Source of the DNA: Solibacillus sp040273735
GTDB taxonomy: Bacteria; Bacillota; Bacilli; Bacillales_A; Planococcaceae
DNA length: 64,000 bases
Assembly (NCBI RefSeq): GCF_040273735.1
Contig: NZ_JBELZM010000001.1
Span: 248,001 to 312,000, forward strand
Direction of reading: 5' to 3'
Shown: one piece after another, positions 59,852 to 64,000 of the stretch
Position numbering within the stretch: position 1 is the first letter of the stretch
Layout of the letters: each line of letters begins with the position of its first letter
Notes under the pieces: generated by a model
Databases searched by the model: none
What the model was told of the DNA's origin: nothing
Seen by the model: only the letters and a program-made list of their open reading frames with translations
Program-made: the position numbers and the translations under genes

Positions 59852-59883
59852 AGACGTTATGTAAAAAGAGCGGAGAGTGAACA

Positions 59884-61005
59884 ATGAGTAAGCGCGATTA
59901 CTATGAAGTACTTGGCCTGAGCAAAGGTGCAAGCAAAGATGAAATAAAAAAAGCGTATCGTAAATTATCTAAACAGTATCACCCTGATTTAAACAAAGAA
60001 GAGGGCGCGGACGAAAAGTTCAAAGAAGTCGCGGAAGCCTATGAAGTGCTGTCAGACGATCAGAAACGTGCCCGTTATGACCAGTTCGGCCATGAAGATC
60101 CAAATGCCGGCTTTGGCGGGGGCGGCTTCGGAGGTGGCGCTGGATTCGGCGGTTTCGAGGATATTTTCAGTTCGTTCTTCGGAGGCGGCCGACGCCAAGA
60201 TCCAAACGCCCCACGTAAAGGTGACGATCTTCAGTTCCGTATGAACATTTCTTTCGAAGAAGCAGTATTCGGAAAAGAAACAGAAATTGAAATTCCAAAA
60301 GAAGAAACATGTGATACGTGTCACGGCTCTGGTGCAAAACCAGGTACGCAGCCGCAAACATGTTCACAATGTAATGGTGCGGGTCAAATTAACCAGGCGG
60401 TCGACACACCATTTGGCCGTATGGTAAACAAACGTTCATGTCCATCATGTCGTGGTCAAGGTAAAATCATTGTGGAGAAATGTACACCATGTCGCGGTAC
60501 TGGTACGATTACGAAAAAGAAAAAAATCAAAATCACGATTCCAGCAGGTGTGGATGATGGCCAACAATTACGTGTAGCAGGTCAAGGTGAGGCAGGATTC
60601 AACAATGGTCCGGCCGGCGATTTATACATTATTTTCAATGTTCGCAAGCACGAGTATTTCGAACGTGACGGCGACGATATTTTATATGAACTAAAACTAA
60701 CAATCCCGCAAGCTGCGTTAGGTGATGAAATCGAAGTACCGACAATTCACGGGAAAGTGAAGCTGAAAATTCCTGCAGGCACACAATCCGGTGCACAATT
60801 CCGCCTGAAAGATAAAGGCGTAAAAAATGTACACGGCTATGGCATGGGGAACCAGTATGTCATCGTAAACGTTGTCACACCGACGAAATTAACGGAAAAA
60901 CAAAAACAATTGTTACGTGAATTTGCAGAAATAAGTGGAGACATTCCGGAAGAACACGGAAGCTCCCTGTTCGACAAAATTAAGAAAAAAATTAAAGGCG
61001 ACTAA
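59884..61005 (+). CDS. dnaJ: Chaperone DnaJ (Hsp40)
   Basis: The 373-residue co-chaperone has a J domain (residues 1-70, HPD in QYHPDLNKEE), a Gly/Phe-rich linker, four CxxCxGxG zinc repeats (CDTCHGSG, CSQCNGAG, CPSCRGQG, CPPCRGTG-like CTPCRGTG) near 145-210, and the C-terminal substrate domains. ATG follows GAGAGTG, with AGCGGAGAG upstream. It is separated from dnaK but keeps prmA and rsmE downstream as in the B. subtilis operon. Confidence 0.97.
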   Translation: MSKRDYYEVLGLSKGASKDEIKKAYRKLSKQYHPDLNKEEGADEKFKEVAEAYEVLSDDQKRARYDQFGHEDPNAGFGGGGFGGGAGFGGFEDIFSSFFGGGRRQDPNAPRKGDDLQFRMNISFEEAVFGKETEIEIPKEETCDTCHGSGAKPGTQPQTCSQCNGAGQINQAVDTPFGRMVNKRSCPSCRGQGKIIVEKCTPCRGTGTITKKKKIKITIPAGVDDGQQLRVAGQGEAGFNNGPAGDLYIIFNVRKHEYFERDGDDILYELKLTIPQAALGDEIEVPTIHGKVKLKIPAGTQSGAQFRLKDKGVKNVHGYGMGNQYVIVNVVTPTKLTEKQKQLLREFAEISGDIPEEHGSSLFDKIKKKIKGD

Positions 61006-61019
61006 GGAGTGTATTGCAA

Positions 61020-61958
61020 GTGAAATGGACAGAACTTTCGATTTTAACAACGCATGAAGCTGTTGATGCAGTGACGAACATTTTACACGAAGCTGGTGCA
61101 AGCGGTGTAGTAATTGAAGACTCAAAGGAATTAGACAAAGAGAGAATCGATAAATTTGGTGAAATTTACGCACTGAATCCTGAAGATTTTCCGAAAACAG
61201 GTGTCATTGTAAAAGCATATTTATCGGCTTCAAGTTTTTTAGCGGAAACAATCGAAGAAATTAAGCTTGCAATCGCAAACCTTGTTAACTTTGATATTAA
61301 TATTGGCGAAAATGTATTAACCCTTTGTGAAGTGGATGAAGAAGATTGGTCAACGGCGTGGAAGCAATACTACCATCCGGTAAAAATTTCGGAACGCTTC
61401 ACAATTGTACCGACTTGGGAAGATTACAAACCAGTATCAACGGATGAGCTGATCATCGAGCTCGATCCGGGAATGGCGTTCGGAACAGGAACACATCCTA
61501 CAACAGTTATGTGTCTGCAGGCACTTGAAAAAGTTGTACAACATGACCACGCAGTAGTCGACGTTGGTACAGGATCTGGCGTACTGTCAATAGGTGCTGC
61601 TATGCTTGGCGCGAAAAGTGTTCATGCACTGGACTTAGATGAAGTGGCAGTAAATGCAGCGCGTGAAAACGTTGAATTGAATAAAATGAGTGATATTGTT
61701 GAAGTATTCCACGGCAATTTATTGGACACAGTAAAAGAACCTGCTGATATTGTCGTAGCGAATATTTTAGCAGAAATCATTATGTCATTTACAGATGATG
61801 CATTTTCAATTGTAAAACCAGGCGGTATTTATGTTACATCGGGTATTATCGGAGCGAAGAAAGATGATGTAAAAGCAGCTCTTGAAAAAGCCGGATTTGT
61901 CATTGAAGAAGTCTTAATGATGGAAGATTGGGTAGCGATTATTTCACGTCGTCCTTAA
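61020..61958 (+). CDS. prmA: Ribosomal protein L11 methyltransferase
   Basis: PrmA trimethylates L11 with S-adenosylmethionine. GTG 61020 gives 312 residues and the family start KWTELSILTTHEAVDAV; TTG 61014 is too close to AAGGAGTG. The N-terminal substrate-recognition domain is followed by the SAM motif VVDVGTGSGVLSIGAAMLGA near 182, and VVANILAEIIM. It follows dnaJ by 14 bases and is co-transcribed with it. A terminator separates it from rsmE. Confidence 0.96.
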   Translation: MKWTELSILTTHEAVDAVTNILHEAGASGVVIEDSKELDKERIDKFGEIYALNPEDFPKTGVIVKAYLSASSFLAETIEEIKLAIANLVNFDINIGENVLTLCEVDEEDWSTAWKQYYHPVKISERFTIVPTWEDYKPVSTDELIIELDPGMAFGTGTHPTTVMCLQALEKVVQHDHAVVDVGTGSGVLSIGAAMLGAKSVHALDLDEVAVNAARENVELNKMSDIVEVFHGNLLDTVKEPADIVVANILAEIIMSFTDDAFSIVKPGGIYVTSGIIGAKKDDVKAALEKAGFVIEEVLMMEDWVAIISRRP

Positions 61959-61974
61959 TTAAATCGTTTAATCG

Positions 61975-62016
61975 AAAATCGAACATTTTGCTATTGGGCA
62001 AAATGTTCGATTTTTA
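61975..62016 (+). terminator. Terminator after prmA
   Basis: Perfect 17-bp stem AAAATCGAACATTTTGC (61975-61991) and GCAAAATGTTCGATTTT (61998-62014). Confidence 0.92.
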
Positions 62017-62040
62017 CGTTATCAACAAGGAGTGAAGACA

Positions 62041-62784
62041 ATGCAAAGATATTTTGTAGATACACTGGATAATGATATGGACCAATTTATCATTTCCGGA
62101 GAAAACGCGCGCCATATTTCAAAAGTAATGCGCATGACGGTAGGAGAAGAAATCATTGTTGTGCATGACAATGTAGCATATGTTTGTGAAATTATCGAGC
62201 TGGATCAGGATGTCCATGCGAAGAAAACAGGTACGACAATCCCTTCACCGGAAATGCCGGTTAAAGTCGATATTGCATGTGGCCTGCCAAAAGGCGATAA
62301 ACTGGAACTGATTGCACAAAAAGCGACAGAGCTCGGAATGTACGCATTAATTCCGTTTGCTGCGGAACGTTCGATTGTAAAATGGGATGATAAAAAAGCG
62401 AAGAAAAACCAGGAACGCCTTCAAAAAATCGCTCAGGAAGCGGCTGAGCAATCGCATCGTACATATGTCCCGAGTGTTGCACAACCAATTAGTTTCAAAC
62501 AGCTTGTACAAACATTCTCTAACTATGATGCGGTATATATTGCAGATGAAGAAGATGCGAAGCTGGTGGCACGTACGACATTTAAACAAAAGCTGCAGTC
62601 GTTAAATACTGATAAAACACCGCGCATCTTATGCATTTTCGGTCCTGAAGGCGGCATTTCCCGCAATGAATTGGCAGCATTGCTCGAAGCCGGTGCACAG
62701 ACAATGTCACTTGGGCCGCGTATTTTACGCGCAGAGACGGCACCGTTGTATGCGTTGGCTGCGATTTCTTATGAATTTGAATAA
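62041..62784 (+). CDS. rsmE: 16S rRNA (uracil-1498-N3)-methyltransferase
   Basis: RsmE methylates U1498 of 16S rRNA. The 247-residue SPOUT protein starts at ATG 62041 after AAGGAGTG; GTG 62032 lies inside that site. The N-terminal PUA-like part includes ARHISKVMRMTVGEEI. Knot motifs: ACGLPKGDKLELIAQKATEL, QEAAEQSHRTYVPSV, IFGPEGGISRNEL and LGPRILRAETAPLYAL. In B. subtilis mtaB follows; here the next gene is carotenoid-related. Confidence 0.96.
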   Translation: MQRYFVDTLDNDMDQFIISGENARHISKVMRMTVGEEIIVVHDNVAYVCEIIELDQDVHAKKTGTTIPSPEMPVKVDIACGLPKGDKLELIAQKATELGMYALIPFAAERSIVKWDDKKAKKNQERLQKIAQEAAEQSHRTYVPSVAQPISFKQLVQTFSNYDAVYIADEEDAKLVARTTFKQKLQSLNTDKTPRILCIFGPEGGISRNELAALLEAGAQTMSLGPRILRAETAPLYALAAISYEFE

Positions 62785-62821
62785 TTGAATGCGTTTTAAA
62801 TAACAGTGCCAAAGAAAGCAG

Positions 62822-62863
62822 AAAGCCTTAATTTCTCACGTAAAGAGAAATTAAGGCTTTTTG
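62822..62863 (+). terminator. Terminator after rsmE
   Basis: Perfect 16-bp stem AAAGCCTTAATTTCTC (62822-62837) and GAGAAATTAAGGCTTT (62845-62860) with a T tract. Confidence 0.95.
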
Positions 62864-62898
62864 TTTTAAAAATATCTCAAATTAAATGTATTTCCGCC

Positions 62899-62927
62899 TT
62901 GTATAACGAAATTCAAATATGTATAAT
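62899..62927 (+). promoter_or_regulatory. Probable promoter of the desaturase gene
   Basis: TTGTAT (62899-62904), a 17-base spacer and perfect TATAAT (62922-62927); a second TATAAT lies at 62933-62938. TTGTATAAT at 62930 is repeated in inverse as ATTATACAA at 63036, and the palindrome ATTGTACAAT is at 63066-63075, possible regulator sites. Confidence 0.5.
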
Positions 62928-63103
62928 GTTTGTATAATATAAGACAGCGTCTATGGACAGAAATTTATTGTAAATAGCTTTATTGTGAAAATTTATTAAT
63001 ATTAACAGTGAAAAGAATTAATTACACCTCTGAACATTATACAAATTAATCTGTGTGAGTGAAACATTGTACAATATTGAATCGAAACAGGGAGGAACTA
63101 TAA

Positions 63104-64000
63104 ATGAAAAAAATTGCAGTGGTAGGGGCAGGACCTGGCGGATTAGCAGTCGCCATGTTATTGGCGCATAAAGGTTATGAAGTGACGATTTATGAAAAGC
63201 AGGCTTATGTAGGTGGGCGAACAAGCGAAATTAAGCTTGGTGATTATAAATTTGACATGGGCCCGACTTTTTTAAATATGTTGTACATTGCAGAAGAAAT
63301 TTTTGACCTAACAGGCCGTAATATACACGATTATGTGGATTTGATTGATTTGAATCCGATGTATCAATTAATCTACCATAATAAAAAAATTAATATGACA
63401 CGTGATGCAGATGAGATGATTCGTCAAATCAATGAGCTTTTCCCTGGGAATGAGGGGAGCTACGAGCGTTACATGGAGCAGACGCAAAAGAAACTAGAAG
63501 TGCTTGCCCCTGTGCTGCAGGCTCCGATGAATAAGCTGACAGATTTGTTCAACCCGAAAGTTATGAAAGCTTTTAAAGAATTGGAAGTTGGAAATTCTCT
63601 TGTTGATACGTTGTCCAAGTTTTATAACGAAGAGGAATTACAGCTCGCTTTCACATTCCAGGCAAAATATTTAGGGATGTCTCCATGGGAAAGTCCTGGC
63701 GCATTTTCAATACTTTCGTATATTGAACATGCGTACGGCGTTTATCATATTAAAGGCGGCATCAATAAGCTGACGGAAGCAATGGGAAGAGTTGTGCTGG
63801 AATCGGGCGGGAAAATTCTTCTCAATAACGGCGTAAAAAAATTGAAAACTAACGGCAGAAAAGTGACGGGTCTACTACTGGAAGATGGTCAGGAAATCGA
63901 AGCGGATGAAGTAATTATTAACGGAGATTTTGCACATGCGATGACAAATCTTGTTGAGCCGGGACTATTAAAAAAATATACACCGGAAAAACTCGAGAAA
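63104..64000 (+). CDS. Phytoene-desaturase-family carotenoid enzyme (N-terminal part)
   Basis: The frame is open from ATG 63104, after GGGAGGA, to the window end, giving 299 residues of a protein expected to be about 490-500. The N-terminus KIAVVGAGPGGLAVAMLLAH is a dinucleotide-binding motif, followed by YEKQAYVGGRTSEI and KFDMGPTFLNM, typical of CrtI/CrtN-type desaturases. The middle has YHIKGGINKLTEAMGRV. It may act as a dehydrosqualene or diapophytoene desaturase or as one of the related oxidases; sequence alone does not separate these. Pigmented Planococcaceae carry such C30 carotenoid clusters. Confidence 0.88.
   Translation, partial: MKKIAVVGAGPGGLAVAMLLAHKGYEVTIYEKQAYVGGRTSEIKLGDYKFDMGPTFLNMLYIAEEIFDLTGRNIHDYVDLIDLNPMYQLIYHNKKINMTRDADEMIRQINELFPGNEGSYERYMEQTQKKLEVLAPVLQAPMNKLTDLFNPKVMKAFKELEVGNSLVDTLSKFYNEEELQLAFTFQAKYLGMSPWESPGAFSILSYIEHAYGVYHIKGGINKLTEAMGRVVLESGGKILLNNGVKKLKTNGRKVTGLLLEDGQEIEADEVIINGDFAHAMTNLVEPGLLKKYTPEKLEK

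Larger units (their letters stand above)
59083..59883. other. Expanded dnaK-dnaJ intergenic region
   Basis: The gap of 801 bases contains in order the dnaK terminator, a 21-bp-period array (59250-59498), a hairpin-rich dispersed element (59523-59708) and a dnaJ promoter (59823-59851). No gene is supported on either strand. Confidence 0.85.
62785..63103. other. Intergenic region rsmE to desaturase gene
   Basis: Holds the rsmE terminator and then the putative control region of the desaturase: a promoter at 62899-62927 and several TTGTAYAAT-type words. No gene seen. Confidence 0.6.

Overview
The window is a low-GC Gram-positive chromosome segment in which every recognised gene lies on the + strand. 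Sporulation genes (dipicolinate synthase B, SpoIIIE, SpoVS), hrcA with a CIRCE operator, and the ymfF-ymfH-ymfI-ymfJ-ymfK-rodZ-pgsA-cinA-recA-rny order identify an endospore-forming Bacilli member. The protein flavour suggests Planococcaceae (Solibacillus or Lysinibacillus-like); that genus-level placement is inference.

Layout. (1) 1-2.5 kb: end of spoVFB, asd, dapA (lysine/dipicolinate branch). (2) 2.8-7.2 kb: rnjB (RNase J2) and spoIIIE. (3) 7.3-13.1 kb: a GntR regulator and a complete BMP-type nucleoside ABC importer (nupNOPQ). (4) 13.8-23.1 kb: the M16 peptidase pair ymfF/ymfH, an SDR, two small conserved genes, rodZ, pgsA, cinA and recA. (5) 23.8-47.4 kb: rny, then a large capsule/exopolysaccharide locus that is interrupted by ymdB. 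It encodes a tyrosine phosphatase, phosphoglucomutase, two TupA-type ATP-grasp proteins (one fused to a GT2 domain), GT2, GalE, LCP ligase, GalU, Ugd, priming sugar transferase, Wzy, WecG/TagA, Wzx, CapA, Pgi, and a Wzz-like adaptor with its tyrosine kinase. (6) 47.5-53.2 kb: spoVS, korAB and a chemoreceptor. (7) 53.7-62.8 kb: a small unknown gene, hemW, and the heat-shock series hrcA-grpE-dnaK-dnaJ-prmA-rsmE. (8) The start of a phytoene-desaturase-like carotenoid gene.

The capsule genes form a coherent pathway. PgcA and GalU make UDP-glucose, and Ugd and GalE convert it to UDP-glucuronate and UDP-galactose. The priming transferase and glycosyltransferases build the repeat unit, Wzx and Wzy flip and polymerise it, the kinase/phosphatase system controls export, and the LCP protein probably links the polymer to the wall.

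The most unusual signal is not a gene. Six intergenic regions (2.6, 13.2, 23.2, 32.3, 51.2 and 59.3 kb) carry arrays of short cores repeated with a nearly strict 21-bp period. There are three core types: TGAGGATTA, AAAGTAGAA and TTATTAGAA. Only the cores are conserved, while the 12 bp between them vary. All six arrays have the same orientation, all lie just after a terminator and before the next promoter or gene, and five of the six are roughly 8-11 kb from a neighbour. Two are followed by a hairpin-rich dispersed element, and one of its hairpins shows compensatory stem changes against another copy. I do not recognise a described family for these arrays.
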